A stretch of DNA of 64,000 nt. Origin: Catenovulum adriaticum (GTDB lineage: Bacteria; Pseudomonadota; Gammaproteobacteria; Enterobacterales; Alteromonadaceae). Location: positions 1,240,001 to 1,304,000 of the forward strand of contig NZ_CP109965.1 in the NCBI RefSeq assembly GCF_026725475.1, read 5' to 3'. The notes under the pieces are model-generated. The model had not been told where the DNA came from, ran no database searches, and saw nothing but the letters and a program-made list of their open reading frames with translations. A program made the translations under genes and the position numbers. Positions 15,935 to 25,716 of this stretch are shown here, in pieces (position 1 is the first letter of the stretch; each line of letters opens with the position of its first letter).

Positions 15935-15962
15935 TAAAAAAACCACCTCGGAAGGTGGTTTT
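15935..15962 (-). terminator. Rho-independent terminator of gltA
   Basis: Minus-strand stem AACCACC/GGTGGTT with loop TTCCGA, flanked by an A-run and followed by TTTTTTTA, 30 bp past the gltA stop. Confidence 0.9.
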
Positions 15963-15992
15963 AATCAATTAAATAATCAAAAATGTAATCGA

Positions 15993-17273
15993 TTATTTTT
16001 TAATGGGTTGAAATTCTCGTTCATTTGCACCGGTATAAAGCTGGCGAGGACGGCCAATTTTAGCACCTGGTTGGCTAAGCATTTCATGCCAATGTGAGAT
16101 CCAACCGATTGTTCTAGACATCGCAAAAATAACGGTAAACATATTAGTTGGAATACCAATTGCTTTTAATATAATACCCGAATAAAAATCAACGTTCGGA
16201 TATAATTTTTTGCTAATAAAGTATTCATCTTCTAATGCAATTTGCTCAAGACGCATTGCAATGTCTAATAATGGGTCGTTAATACCTAATGCTTCTAGTA
16301 CTTCATGACAAGTTTCACGCATTACTTTAGCTCGTGGATCAAAGTTTTTGTAAACTCGATGGCCAAAGCCCATTAAACGGAACGGGTCATTTTTGTCTTT
16401 TGCTCTTGCAACATACTCATCGATACGGTCAACAGAACCGATTTCTTCTAGCATATTTAAACAAGCTTCATTCGCACCACCGTGCGCAGGTCCCCATAGT
16501 GACGCAATACCTGCAGCAATACATGCATAAGGGTTAGCACCAGAAGAGCCAGCTAAACGAACAGTAGACGTTGATGCGTTTTGCTCATGATCAGCATGCA
16601 AAGTGAAAATTCTATCCATTGCTTTAGCAACAGCAGGTTCAATTTTATAATCTTCTGCTGGTACTGAAAACATCATGTTTAAAAAGTTTTCAGAATAAGA
16701 TAAGGCATTTTTAGGATAAACAAATGGCTGACTGATACTGTATTTGTAACACATGGCAGCAATGGTTGGTAACTTAGCTACTAAGCGAGTCGCACAGCGA
16801 ACTCTTTGCTCAGGGTCGGTGATATCTAAATCTCTGTGATAGAAAGAAGACAATGCACCAACTAGGCCACATAACATCGCCATTGGGTGGGCGTCTCTAC
16901 GGAAGCCTCTAAAGAAAAACTCAATACCTTCGTGAACCATTGTATGGTTTTTGATGGTACTAACAAATTCTTGATACTCTTCTTCAGAAGGCGCTTCGCC
17001 GTGAAGTAACAAGTAACAAACTTCTAAGTAGTCAGCTTGTGTTGCTAGTTGAGAAATAGGGTAACCACGGTGTAGTAATACACCATTTGCACCATCAATA
17101 AAGGTGATTTCAGATTCACAAGAACCAGTGGCTAAAAAACCTGGGTCAAATGTGAAGTGACCAAACTTACCTAAAGAACGGACATCGATTACATCTTGGC
17201 CTAGAGTACCGGACATAATAGGTAATTCTATTTGTTGTCCGTCAATAGTAAGGATGGCTTTCTTGTCAGCCAT
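15993..17273 (-). CDS. gltA: Citrate synthase
   Basis: A 426-aa type II (hexameric) citrate synthase that condenses acetyl-CoA and oxaloacetate in the first TCA step. Active-site motifs are GPAHGGANEA (catalytic His), MGFGHRVYKNFDPRA (second His) and YPNVDFYSG (catalytic Asp). Length matches E. coli GltA (427 aa). The ATG at 17273 is chosen because AAAGGAG lies 8 nt upstream and MADKKAILTID is the usual start; the frame runs 11 codons further but has no site there. It is divergent from the sdh-suc block, a common arrangement for joint TCA control. Confidence 0.97.
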   Translation of the reverse strand: MADKKAILTIDGQQIELPIMSGTLGQDVIDVRSLGKFGHFTFDPGFLATGSCESEITFIDGANGVLLHRGYPISQLATQADYLEVCYLLLHGEAPSEEEYQEFVSTIKNHTMVHEGIEFFFRGFRRDAHPMAMLCGLVGALSSFYHRDLDITDPEQRVRCATRLVAKLPTIAAMCYKYSISQPFVYPKNALSYSENFLNMMFSVPAEDYKIEPAVAKAMDRIFTLHADHEQNASTSTVRLAGSSGANPYACIAAGIASLWGPAHGGANEACLNMLEEIGSVDRIDEYVARAKDKNDPFRLMGFGHRVYKNFDPRAKVMRETCHEVLEALGINDPLLDIAMRLEQIALEDEYFISKKLYPNVDFYSGIILKAIGIPTNMFTVIFAMSRTIGWISHWHEMLSQPGAKIGRPRQLYTGANEREFQPIKK

Positions 17274-17319
17274 AGAAATTCTCCTTTCGAGCAAGTCATG
17301 CGACATGTGATTTTAATTA

Positions 17320-17349
17320 TTTATACTTAAAATCGACCAGAAAAGTCAA
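17320..17349 (-). promoter_or_regulatory. Candidate sigma-70 promoter of gltA
   Basis: Minus-strand TTGACT and TATAAA are separated by 18 bp, about 50 bp upstream of the gltA ATG. Five of six bases match consensus in each box. Confidence 0.55.
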
Positions 17350-17831
17350 TTTATAGAACTTTTACTACTTTACCTGATAATCTGCTGTATCGATAGACTA
17401 AATTTATAAAAGACTTAATTTATAAGCTCAATCAATTTAACAACCAGAAAACAAAAAGCGAACGTTTATACGTTTATTTTAAGTTTTAAATCAGATTTGT
17501 TAATTTATGCTTACTGCATTGATATTTTTCAAACCACATACTAGCTTAATTTTTTGCTTAGCCATACAGAAAAAAGCATTCACTTCAATGATGGGTTTAA
17601 TTCATTAAAAAAATGAACTTTTGTTAAATTTTTAGGGTATAAAATTAAAGGTGAATTTAAATTTTAGCGCTATTCAAATGCGTAATAATTAACAATCATC
17701 AGATTTTTTGGTTTTTAAGCAAAAAATGCTTTTAAATAAATTGTAAAGTCATATAGTTAAACCGTAAGTATTGACTATACTTACCGCGCTACGAGAATGA
17801 GTTTCAAATATAACACAAGTGGGATAATTCA
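17350..17831. other. Divergent control region between gltA and sdhC
   Basis: About 480 bp, strongly AT-rich, with no coding frame. It should carry the sdhC promoter and binding sites for TCA regulators. TATACT near 17773 and TTGACT near 17770 are present but not properly spaced with partners, so no sdhC promoter is called. Confidence 0.4.
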
Positions 17832-18206
17832 GTGAAAAAGCAAAGACCAGTCAATTTAGAGCTAACAACCATTAGCTTTCCGGCTTCCGCAATTGCTTCC
17901 ATCTTGCACCGTATTTCCGGTGTCATCATGTTTTTTGCAATGGGCATTTTAATGTGGCTATTAGCTAAATCTTTGTCATCGCCAAGTGGTTTTGACATGG
18001 TTTCGCAATGGTCAGATACATTTTTTGCCAAGTTTATCTATTGGGGTATTTTAACCGCATTGGCATATCACCTTATTGGTGGCGTCCGCCATATCATTCA
18101 GGATATGGGATATTGGGAAGAACTTGAATCAGGTCAGTCAAGTGCAATCATTAGTTTTGCGCTGACATTGATTCTGTCGGTATTAGCGGGAGTATGGTTA
18201 TGGTAG
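17832..18206 (+). CDS. sdhC: Succinate dehydrogenase cytochrome b556 subunit
   Basis: A 124-aa membrane anchor with three transmembrane helices. The motif SILHRISGVIMF supplies quinone-site serine and arginine, and AYHLIGGVRHIIQDMGYW carries the heme b histidine. With SdhD it anchors SdhAB (complex II), which passes electrons from succinate to quinone. It uses a GTG start in the first gene of the sdhCDAB-sucAB run and overlaps sdhD by 13 bp. Confidence 0.95.
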   Translation: MKKQRPVNLELTTISFPASAIASILHRISGVIMFFAMGILMWLLAKSLSSPSGFDMVSQWSDTFFAKFIYWGILTALAYHLIGGVRHIIQDMGYWEELESGQSSAIISFALTLILSVLAGVWLW

Positions 18207-18547
18207 CAAATGCAGCATCTTTAGGCCGCAGCGGCGTTCACGATTATGTTTTAATAAGAGCCTCTGCAATTGTTTTAATGGCGTACAGTTTATTTATGGT
18301 TGGCTTTTTCATAACCACGCCAGATTTAAGTTACGTTCAGTGGACTCAATTATTTTCTTCAATTTGGGTTAAAGTTTTTACTTTATTAACTTTGCTTGCT
18401 TTGTTAGTTCATGCTTGGATTGGTTTATGGCAGGTTTTAACTGATTATGTAAAACCAACTTGTATTCGTATTAGTTTGCAATTTTTATTGAATATTGCTG
18501 CGCTTGCCTATGTGGCAACAGGCATAACTGTATTGTGGGGTGTGTAA
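18194..18547 (+). CDS. sdhD: Succinate dehydrogenase hydrophobic membrane anchor
   Basis: A 117-aa second anchor of complex II with three transmembrane helices. GVHDYVLIRASAIVLM at the N-terminus and LLVHAWIGLWQVLTDYVKP are the family signatures, the latter holding the heme-side His and the quinone-site region. ATG at 18194 overlaps sdhC; its stop touches the GTG of sdhA, so translation is coupled along the operon. Confidence 0.95.
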   Translation: MVMVANAASLGRSGVHDYVLIRASAIVLMAYSLFMVGFFITTPDLSYVQWTQLFSSIWVKVFTLLTLLALLVHAWIGLWQVLTDYVKPTCIRISLQFLLNIAALAYVATGITVLWGV

Positions 18548-20311
18548 GTGACAATTCCAGTAAGAGAATTTGATGCTATCGTGATTGGTGCTGGTGGTGC
18601 GGGTATGCGCGCAGCATTGCAAATTACTGAATCAGGTAAAACCTGTGCGTTATTATCTAAAGTTTTTCCAACCCGTTCACATACAGTTTCGGCGCAAGGT
18701 GGCATTACCGTAGCGCTTGGTAACGCACATGATGATAACTGGCAGTGGCATATGTATGACACTGTTAAAGGGTCTGATTATATTGGTGACCAAGACGCAA
18801 TTGAATACATGTGCAAAACGGGTCCAGAAGCAATTATTGAGCTTGAAAATATGGGTTTACCGTTTTCACGAACGGAAGCCGGTAAAATTTACCAAAGACC
18901 ATTTGGCGGCCAATCAAAAGAATTTGGTGGTGAGCAAGCAGCAAGAACCGCAGCTGCTGCAGATAGAACCGGCCATGCGTTACTTCATTTGTTGTATCAA
19001 CAAAATGTTAAAAATAAAACAACTGTTTTTAGCGAATGGTATGCATTAGATTTAGTTAAAAACCAAGATGGTGCAGTGGTTGGTTGTACAGCGATTGATA
19101 TCGAATCTGGTGAAATTGTTTATTTTAAAGCCAAAGCTACTGTGTTAGCGACTGGTGGTGCAGGTCGCATTTTTGCGTCAACCACTAATGCTCATATTAA
19201 TACCGGTGATGGTGTTGGTATGGCACTTCGTGCGGGTGTTCCAGTGCAAGATATTGAAATGTGGCAATTTCACCCAACAGGGATAGCGGGTGCTGGTGTA
19301 CTGGTGACTGAAGGGTGCCGCGGCGAAGGTGGTTATTTATTAAATAAAGACGGCGAACGTTTTATGGAACGTTATGCACCTAATGCTAAAGATTTAGCTG
19401 GGCGTGATGTAGTTGCGCGTTCAATGATGACTGAAATTCGTGAAGGTCGAGGTTGTGAAGGACCATTAGGGCCACACATTAAGCTTAAACTTGACCATTT
19501 AGGCGCTGAAGTTTTAGAAAGCCGTTTACCTGGTATTTTAGAGTTATCTCGAACTTTTGCTCATATTGACCCAGTAAAAGAACCGATTCCGGTTATTCCA
19601 ACGTGTCATTATATGATGGGTGGGATACCAACAAACGTTAATGGCCAAGCAATTACGATTGATGAAAATGGTAATGATAAACTAGTTGAAGGTTTATTTG
19701 CTTGTGGCGAAATAGCTTGTGTGTCGGTTCACGGCGCAAACCGTTTGGGTGGTAACTCGTTATTAGATTTAGTGGTATTTGGTCGAGCGACTGGCCTACA
19801 TTTAGGCAGCGCCTTAAATGATTATGCGGTTAAAGATGCTAACTCAGACGATATTGAACAAGCATTAGCCCGAACCAATCGTTGGGAAAATACGCAAAAG
19901 GGTGAAGACCCAGTGCAAATTCGCAAAGATTTACAGCAGTGCATGCAATTAAACTTCTCGGTATTTAGAGAAGGCGATGCGATGGCAAAAGGTTTGGCAG
20001 AATTAAAAGAAATTAAAGAGCGTTTAAAATCTGCCAGATTAGATGACACGAGCCGCGAATTTAATACAGCACGTATTGAATGCTTAGAACTAGATAACTT
20101 AATGGAAACCGCATATGCAACCGCGGTTGCTGCAAATTACCGAACCGAAAGTAGAGGGGCTCACAGTCGTTTTGATTATCCAGATCGTGACGATGCAAAT
20201 TGGTTATGCCATTCAATTTATCAGCCTCAAACTGAGTCAATGACTCGTCGTGAAGTGAATATGCAGCCGGTTGAACGTGAAGCGTTCCCGCCAAAAGTTA
20301 GAACATATTAA
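18548..20311 (+). CDS. sdhA: Succinate dehydrogenase flavoprotein subunit
   Basis: A 587-aa catalytic subunit that oxidises succinate to fumarate. The N-terminal FAD motif is AIVIGAGGAGMRAAL. TRSHTVSAQGG holds the histidine that binds FAD covalently. The active-site region reads HPTGIAGAGVLVTEGCRGEG, and HGANRLGGNSLLDLVVFG lies near residue 400. Length equals E. coli SdhA (588 aa). The GTG start follows the sdhD stop directly. Confidence 0.97.
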   Translation: MTIPVREFDAIVIGAGGAGMRAALQITESGKTCALLSKVFPTRSHTVSAQGGITVALGNAHDDNWQWHMYDTVKGSDYIGDQDAIEYMCKTGPEAIIELENMGLPFSRTEAGKIYQRPFGGQSKEFGGEQAARTAAAADRTGHALLHLLYQQNVKNKTTVFSEWYALDLVKNQDGAVVGCTAIDIESGEIVYFKAKATVLATGGAGRIFASTTNAHINTGDGVGMALRAGVPVQDIEMWQFHPTGIAGAGVLVTEGCRGEGGYLLNKDGERFMERYAPNAKDLAGRDVVARSMMTEIREGRGCEGPLGPHIKLKLDHLGAEVLESRLPGILELSRTFAHIDPVKEPIPVIPTCHYMMGGIPTNVNGQAITIDENGNDKLVEGLFACGEIACVSVHGANRLGGNSLLDLVVFGRATGLHLGSALNDYAVKDANSDDIEQALARTNRWENTQKGEDPVQIRKDLQQCMQLNFSVFREGDAMAKGLAELKEIKERLKSARLDDTSREFNTARIECLELDNLMETAYATAVAANYRTESRGAHSRFDYPDRDDANWLCHSIYQPQTESMTRREVNMQPVEREAFPPKVRTY

Positions 20312-20323
20312 GCGAGTACTGTA

Positions 20324-21034
20324 ATGAAACGTATATTTTCTATTTATCGCTATAACCCAGATGTTGATACTAAACCTCGGATGCAAGACTATGAACTTGA
20401 ACTTGAAGAGGGTAGCGACATTATGGTGTTGGATGCGTTAATCCAGCTTAAAGAACAAGACCCAACTTTATCATTTAGACGTTCTTGCCGTGAAGGGGTT
20501 TGTGGCTCAGACGGTTTAAATATGAATGGTAAAAATGGCTTGGCTTGTATTACCCCGTTATCGGAATTAAAAGGTAAAAAGGCTATTATTCGGCCTTTGC
20601 CGGGCTTACCCGTTGTACGTGATTTAATTATTGATATGAGTCAATTTTATACTCAGTATGAAAAAGTTAAGCCATATTTAATTCCAGATGCGAAAGAGCA
20701 GCCTGCCAGAGAATATTTGCAATCACCAGAAGAACGCGAAGAATTAGATGGCTTGTATGAATGTATTTTATGTGCCTGTTGCTCAACTTCTTGTCCTTCA
20801 TTTTGGTGGAACCCGGATAAATTTATCGGTCCAGCTGGTTTATTGCATGCTTATCGTTTTTTAGCTGATACCAGAGACGGCGCTCAAGATGAACGCTTAG
20901 CCGATTTAGATGATGCATTTAGCGTATTTCGTTGTCATAGCATTATGAATTGCGTTAGTGTATGTCCTAAAGGTTTAAATCCGACAAAAGCAATTGGCAA
21001 AATTAAGTCAATGCTTTTGAGCAAGGCTGTTTAG
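20324..21034 (+). CDS. sdhB: Succinate dehydrogenase iron-sulfur subunit
   Basis: A 236-aa electron-transfer subunit. SCREGVCGSDG begins the [2Fe-2S] cluster site, and CILCACCSTSCPSFWW with CHSIMNCVSVCPKGLNP supplies the cysteines of the [4Fe-4S] and [3Fe-4S] clusters. It relays electrons from SdhA to quinone at SdhCD. It lies 12 bp after sdhA and is followed by a terminator. Confidence 0.97.
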   Translation: MKRIFSIYRYNPDVDTKPRMQDYELELEEGSDIMVLDALIQLKEQDPTLSFRRSCREGVCGSDGLNMNGKNGLACITPLSELKGKKAIIRPLPGLPVVRDLIIDMSQFYTQYEKVKPYLIPDAKEQPAREYLQSPEEREELDGLYECILCACCSTSCPSFWWNPDKFIGPAGLLHAYRFLADTRDGAQDERLADLDDAFSVFRCHSIMNCVSVCPKGLNPTKAIGKIKSMLLSKAV

Positions 21035-21075
21035 ATAGTTACTTAAACTTAGTGTTTAAGCTGATGTGACTAAAT

Positions 21076-21107
21076 AGCCATTCTCAATTAGAGAGTGGCT
21101 TTTTTTT
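21076..21107 (+). terminator. Terminator between sdhB and sucA
   Basis: Stem AGCCATTCTC/GAGAGTGGCT (10 bp with one G-T pair), loop AATTA, then eight T residues. It probably makes sdh and suc expression partly separable. Confidence 0.85.
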
Positions 21108-21142
21108 AAAAAATTAATATTAAAGTGGTGAAGGATATAAAA

Positions 21143-23959
21143 ATGCATGAAGGCACGATGAAAGCTTGGCTTGAGTCTTCGCAGTTAGCTGGTGGCAATG
21201 CAACTTATATTGAAGCGTTATACGAACAATATTTAGACAACCCGCAAAGTGTTAATGATGAATGGCGAGCCCTGTTCGACTCTTTTCCTAAAGTGGAAGG
21301 GGTTTCTGTTGAAACAAAACATTCAGATGTTCGTGAAGAGTTTCGCGAAACTGCGAAAAATCCACGCCGTAATCATGTTGTTGTGCAGCAAGGCAACTCT
21401 GATGTTAAGCAAGTAAAAGTTTTACAGCTGATTAATGCTTATCGTTTTAGAGGCCATCAACATGCTAATTTAGACCCACTTGGACTTTGGCAGCAACAGC
21501 GAGTTCGAGATTTAGAATTAGCGTATCATGATTTAAGTCAAGACGATTTAGAAAAAACATTTAATGTTGGCTCTTTAGCTGTAGGACAAGAAAAACTGCC
21601 GCTAAAAGATATTCACAGTAAATTAGTCAAAACTTATTGTGGCTCTGTTGGTGCTGAGTATATGTACCTAACATCAACAGATGAAAAACGCTGGTTGCAA
21701 CAAAGATTAGAATCAGTTCAATGTGAACCTCAGCTCGAGTCAGAGCAAAAAATTAAATTATATAAAGAATTAGTCGCAGCTGATGGTTTAGAAAAATACC
21801 TGGCGAGTAAATTCCCAGGGGCTAAGCGCTTTTCACTTGAAGGTGGCGATGCGCTTATTCCTATGCTTAAAAACCTAATTTCACGTGCCGGTGAACAAGG
21901 CACTAAAGAAGTCGTGATTGGCATGGCTCACCGCGGGCGTTTAAATGTACTCGTGAATGTGTTAGGTAAAAATCCATCTGTTTTATTTGATGAGTTTGCT
22001 GGTAAACATGATGAAACACTAGGTTCTGGCGATGTGAAATATCATATGGGTTATTCATCTGATTTTGCAACTGCAGGCGGCAACGTGCATTTAGCGTTAG
22101 CATTTAACCCATCTCACCTTGAAATTGTAAACCCTGTAGTGATGGGGTCAGTTCGCGCTCGTATCGATAGACGAGATTGCCCAGATGGTACACTTGCACT
22201 ACCAATTACAATTCATGGTGATTCAGCCATTGCAGGTCAAGGTGTTGTTCAAGAAACATTTAACTTGTCACAAACGCGTGCATATTCAGTGGGTGGTACG
22301 GTTAGGATTGTGGTTAATAACCAAGTCGGTTTTACAACTTCTAATCCGGAAGATACCCGTTCAACTCAATATTGTACCGATATTGCAAAAATGGTTCAGG
22401 CACCTATTTTTCATGTTAATTCAGATGATCCTGAAGCCGTTATTTTTGCAACGCAAGTCGCACTTGATTTTAGAAATAAATTTAAGCGTGATGTTGTAAT
22501 TGATTTAGTTTGCTATCGTCGTCATGGTCATAATGAAGCAGATGAGCCAAGTGCAACCCAGCCATTGATGTACAAAAAAATCAAAAAACATCCAGTACCT
22601 CGTCAAATTTACGCGCAACAGCTGATTAGCGAAAACGTGTTAGCCGAACAAGATGCCGAGCGAGCAATAGAAGAATACCGTTCAGCGTTAGATCATGGCG
22701 CGTGTGTGGTTGAAGAATGGCGCTCTATGATGGAACACTCTGTTGATTGGCGACCTTTCTTAAATCATAACTGGGACATTGAGTACGATAAAGCAATACC
22801 AATTGATGAGTTAAAACGCTTAGCTAAATCAGTGTCGCAGTATCCTGATTCAGTCACACCTCAATCTCGAGTTAAAAAGATTTATCAAGATCGCTTTAAA
22901 ATGGCATCTGGTGAAAAATTATTGGATTGGGGCTTTGCCGAAACACTTGCCTATGCAGATATGGTAGATAACGGTACTCGAATTCGTTTAACTGGCCAAG
23001 ATTGTGGGCGCGGTACTTTCTTCCATCGACATGCCTTTATTTATGATCAAGAAACGGCCGAACCTTACATGCCATTAAGCCATGTAAGTGAAGACCAAGG
23101 TAAAATTGAAATATTTGACTCTGTATTATCAGAAGAGGCGGTATTGGCATTTGAATATGGTTACGCGACAGCAGAACCAAAAACTTTAACCATTTGGGAA
23201 GCCCAGTTTGGTGATTTTGCCAATGGTGCTCAAGTGGTTATTGACCAATTTTTATGTTCAGGTGAACAAAAATGGGGTCGATTATGTGGGTTAACCTTAT
23301 TATTGCCTCATGGTTATGAAGGACAAGGTCCTGAGCATTCATCTGCTCGTTTGGAACGCTTTTTACAACTTTGCGCCGATCATAATATTCAAGTTTGTGT
23401 GCCTACTACGCCAGCCCAAGTGTTTAATATGTTACGTCGCCAGGCGGTTCGACCCATGCGTCGTCCATTGGTTGTGATGTCACCTAAATCATTGTTAAGA
23501 CATCCGCAAGCGGTTTCTTCTTTAGAAGAACTAGCAACCGGTGAATTTTATAATGTTATTGGCGAAATTGATGACATTGCGGCAGATAAAGTAGACAGAG
23601 TTGTGATGTGTAGCGGCAAAGTTTATTACGATTTGCGTGATGCCAGAGCTAAAAATGAACTCGAAAATGTTGCAATTATCCGAATTGAGCAATTATATCC
23701 ATTCCCTCAAGCTGATATGGATAAAATTATGGAGCAATATCAGCATGTTAAAGAGTTTGTTTGGTGTCAGGAAGAGCCGCAAAATCAAGGTGCTTGGTAT
23801 TGCAGCCAACATCATTTTAGAGATGTGATTCCTGTCGGTTCTACATTGCAATATGTTGGTCGAAGTGCATCTTCGTCGCCTGCGGTTGGTTATTTAGCAG
23901 TGCACAATCAACAACAAAAAGATTTAGTGCATCAAGCACTTGGACTAGAAACAGAATAA
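21143..23959 (+). CDS. sucA: 2-oxoglutarate dehydrogenase E1 component
   Basis: A 938-aa thiamine-diphosphate enzyme that decarboxylates 2-oxoglutarate and passes the succinyl group to SucB. Family parts are the N-terminal helix binding E2 (MKAWLESSQLAGGNATYIEA), GMAHRGRLNVLVNVLGKNP, GDSAIAGQGVVQETFN and the C-terminal YGRSASSSPAVGY-like stretch (VGRSASSSPAVGY). The ATG at 21143 has AAGGA 7 nt upstream; a GTG six codons earlier is the frame limit but includes that ribosome site. It is 12 bp upstream of sucB. Confidence 0.97.
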   Translation: MHEGTMKAWLESSQLAGGNATYIEALYEQYLDNPQSVNDEWRALFDSFPKVEGVSVETKHSDVREEFRETAKNPRRNHVVVQQGNSDVKQVKVLQLINAYRFRGHQHANLDPLGLWQQQRVRDLELAYHDLSQDDLEKTFNVGSLAVGQEKLPLKDIHSKLVKTYCGSVGAEYMYLTSTDEKRWLQQRLESVQCEPQLESEQKIKLYKELVAADGLEKYLASKFPGAKRFSLEGGDALIPMLKNLISRAGEQGTKEVVIGMAHRGRLNVLVNVLGKNPSVLFDEFAGKHDETLGSGDVKYHMGYSSDFATAGGNVHLALAFNPSHLEIVNPVVMGSVRARIDRRDCPDGTLALPITIHGDSAIAGQGVVQETFNLSQTRAYSVGGTVRIVVNNQVGFTTSNPEDTRSTQYCTDIAKMVQAPIFHVNSDDPEAVIFATQVALDFRNKFKRDVVIDLVCYRRHGHNEADEPSATQPLMYKKIKKHPVPRQIYAQQLISENVLAEQDAERAIEEYRSALDHGACVVEEWRSMMEHSVDWRPFLNHNWDIEYDKAIPIDELKRLAKSVSQYPDSVTPQSRVKKIYQDRFKMASGEKLLDWGFAETLAYADMVDNGTRIRLTGQDCGRGTFFHRHAFIYDQETAEPYMPLSHVSEDQGKIEIFDSVLSEEAVLAFEYGYATAEPKTLTIWEAQFGDFANGAQVVIDQFLCSGEQKWGRLCGLTLLLPHGYEGQGPEHSSARLERFLQLCADHNIQVCVPTTPAQVFNMLRRQAVRPMRRPLVVMSPKSLLRHPQAVSSLEELATGEFYNVIGEIDDIAADKVDRVVMCSGKVYYDLRDARAKNELENVAIIRIEQLYPFPQADMDKIMEQYQHVKEFVWCQEEPQNQGAWYCSQHHFRDVIPVGSTLQYVGRSASSSPAVGYLAVHNQQQKDLVHQALGLETE

Positions 23960-23971
23960 GAGATTAAACAC

Positions 23972-25534
23972 ATGGCTATTGATATTAAAGTACCAGGATT
24001 ACCAGAATCAGTTGCAGATGCAACCGTGGCAACATGGCATGTGAAGCCGGGCGATTCGGTTAAACGAGATCAAAATTTAGTAGATATTGAAACCGATAAA
24101 GTGGTTTTAGAAGTTGTTGCTGAAAAAGATGGCGTAATTAGTGAAATTATCCATGAAGAAGGCGACACCGTACTTGCTGATCAAGTGATTGGTAAATTAG
24201 GTGATGCAAATGAAGCATCAGACTCTAGTTCAGGTAAAGCACAAGAGTCAAAAGATTCACAAGAGTCAAAAGAATCGAAATCGACAGAATCACAACCAGA
24301 ATCCAAAAGCAAAGGAGAAAGTGTGGAAGTTAAAGTCCCTGTATTACCGGAATCAGTAGCGGATGCAACGATTGCTACTTGGCATGTTCAAGCTGGAGAT
24401 TCGGTTAAGCGTGAACAAAATTTAGTGGATATAGAAACCGACAAAGTTGTACTTGAAGTAACGGCTGAAGCTGACGGTGTATTAACCGAAATTTTAGAAC
24501 AAGAAGGCACAACGGTTGCAGCTAGCCAAGTGATAGCATACTTAGAAAAAGGTGCAGCTGGCGAGTCGAAAAAAGAACCAAAAGCAGATAAGAAAGAAGA
24601 AGCTAAGTCATCATCAAGTGATGAAGCGGATAATTCATTAACGCCTTCAGTTCGCCGTGCTTTATCTCAAAATGGAATTAGTACAGAAGAAGCCAAGAAC
24701 ATTAGCCGTTCAGGTGAAAAAGGCCGCTTAATGAAAGAAGATGTTGAAGCCTATGTTAAATCAAAACAAGCTAAACAATCTCAATCGAGCGAAAGCAAAA
24801 AATCATCAGAGTCAGCAACTGAAGCCTTAGGTGATCGTACTCAAAAACGTGTTCCTATGACACGTTTACGTAAAACCATTGCTAAACGTTTATTAGATTC
24901 GAAAAACTCGACCGCGATGTTAACAACGTTTAACGAAGTTAACATGAAACCCATTATGGATATTCGTCAAGAATACAAAGATGTGTTTGAGAAAAAACAT
25001 GGTATCCGGTTAGGTTTTATGTCTTTTTTCACTAAAGCGGTAACCGAAGCGCTTAAGCGTTACCCTGCGGTAAATGCCTCAATTGATGGCGATGATATTG
25101 TTTATCATAATTATTTTGATGTAAGCATGGCGGTGTCTACGCCACGTGGTTTAGTAACACCAGTATTACGTGATTGTGATCAATTGTCTTTAGCACAAAT
25201 TGAAAAAGGCATTCGCGAACTGGCTTTAAAAGGTCGTGACGGAAAGTTAACGTTGGATGAAATGACGGGTGGTAACTTCACCATCACCAATGGCGGTGTG
25301 TTTGGGTCGTTAATTTCAACACCCATTATCAACTTACCACAAACAGCAATTTTGGGTATGCATAAAATCCAAGACAGACCGATGGCTGTTAATGGTAAAG
25401 TAGAAATTTTACCTATGATGTATCTAGCTTTGTCATATGATCACAGATTAGTTGACGGTAAAGAATCGGTTGGCTTTTTAGTAACAATTAAAGAGTTACT
25501 TGAAGATCCAACTCGTTTATTACTTGATATTTAA
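23972..25534 (+). CDS. sucB: 2-oxoglutarate dehydrogenase E2 with two lipoyl domains
   Basis: A 520-aa dihydrolipoyl succinyltransferase. Two tandem lipoyl domains are visible, each with the lipoylated lysine in ETDKVVLEV (about residues 42 and 151). They are separated and followed by Ser/Lys/Glu-rich flexible linkers. A peripheral-subunit-binding domain (TPSVRRALSQNGIS) and the catalytic domain ending in SYDHRLVDGKESVGFLV follow. E. coli SucB has one lipoyl domain and about 405 aa, so the second domain and linkers explain the extra length. It is the last gene before a strong terminator. Confidence 0.95.
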   Translation: MAIDIKVPGLPESVADATVATWHVKPGDSVKRDQNLVDIETDKVVLEVVAEKDGVISEIIHEEGDTVLADQVIGKLGDANEASDSSSGKAQESKDSQESKESKSTESQPESKSKGESVEVKVPVLPESVADATIATWHVQAGDSVKREQNLVDIETDKVVLEVTAEADGVLTEILEQEGTTVAASQVIAYLEKGAAGESKKEPKADKKEEAKSSSSDEADNSLTPSVRRALSQNGISTEEAKNISRSGEKGRLMKEDVEAYVKSKQAKQSQSSESKKSSESATEALGDRTQKRVPMTRLRKTIAKRLLDSKNSTAMLTTFNEVNMKPIMDIRQEYKDVFEKKHGIRLGFMSFFTKAVTEALKRYPAVNASIDGDDIVYHNYFDVSMAVSTPRGLVTPVLRDCDQLSLAQIEKGIRELALKGRDGKLTLDEMTGGNFTITNGGVFGSLISTPIINLPQTAILGMHKIQDRPMAVNGKVEILPMMYLALSYDHRLVDGKESVGFLVTIKELLEDPTRLLLDI

Positions 25535-25548
25535 TATCAAAATACGTT

Positions 25549-25577
25549 AAAAAAGCGATACTCAGTATCGCTTTTTT
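25549..25577. terminator. Terminator after sucB
   Basis: AAAAAAGCGATA/TATCGCTTTTTT around loop CTCAG. The stem and T-run are symmetrical, so it can work in both directions. Confidence 0.9.
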
Positions 25578-25716
25578 AATACCTAAACAACTTGAAATGG
25601 CCGAGTATGAATCTTTAAGCTGTTTAGGTCCATATCATATTTTCCAATACAAATAATTTAATCATTTTAATTTATTTGTCAGGAAGAACACTTTTCAATA
25701 ACAAAGGATAATTGTC

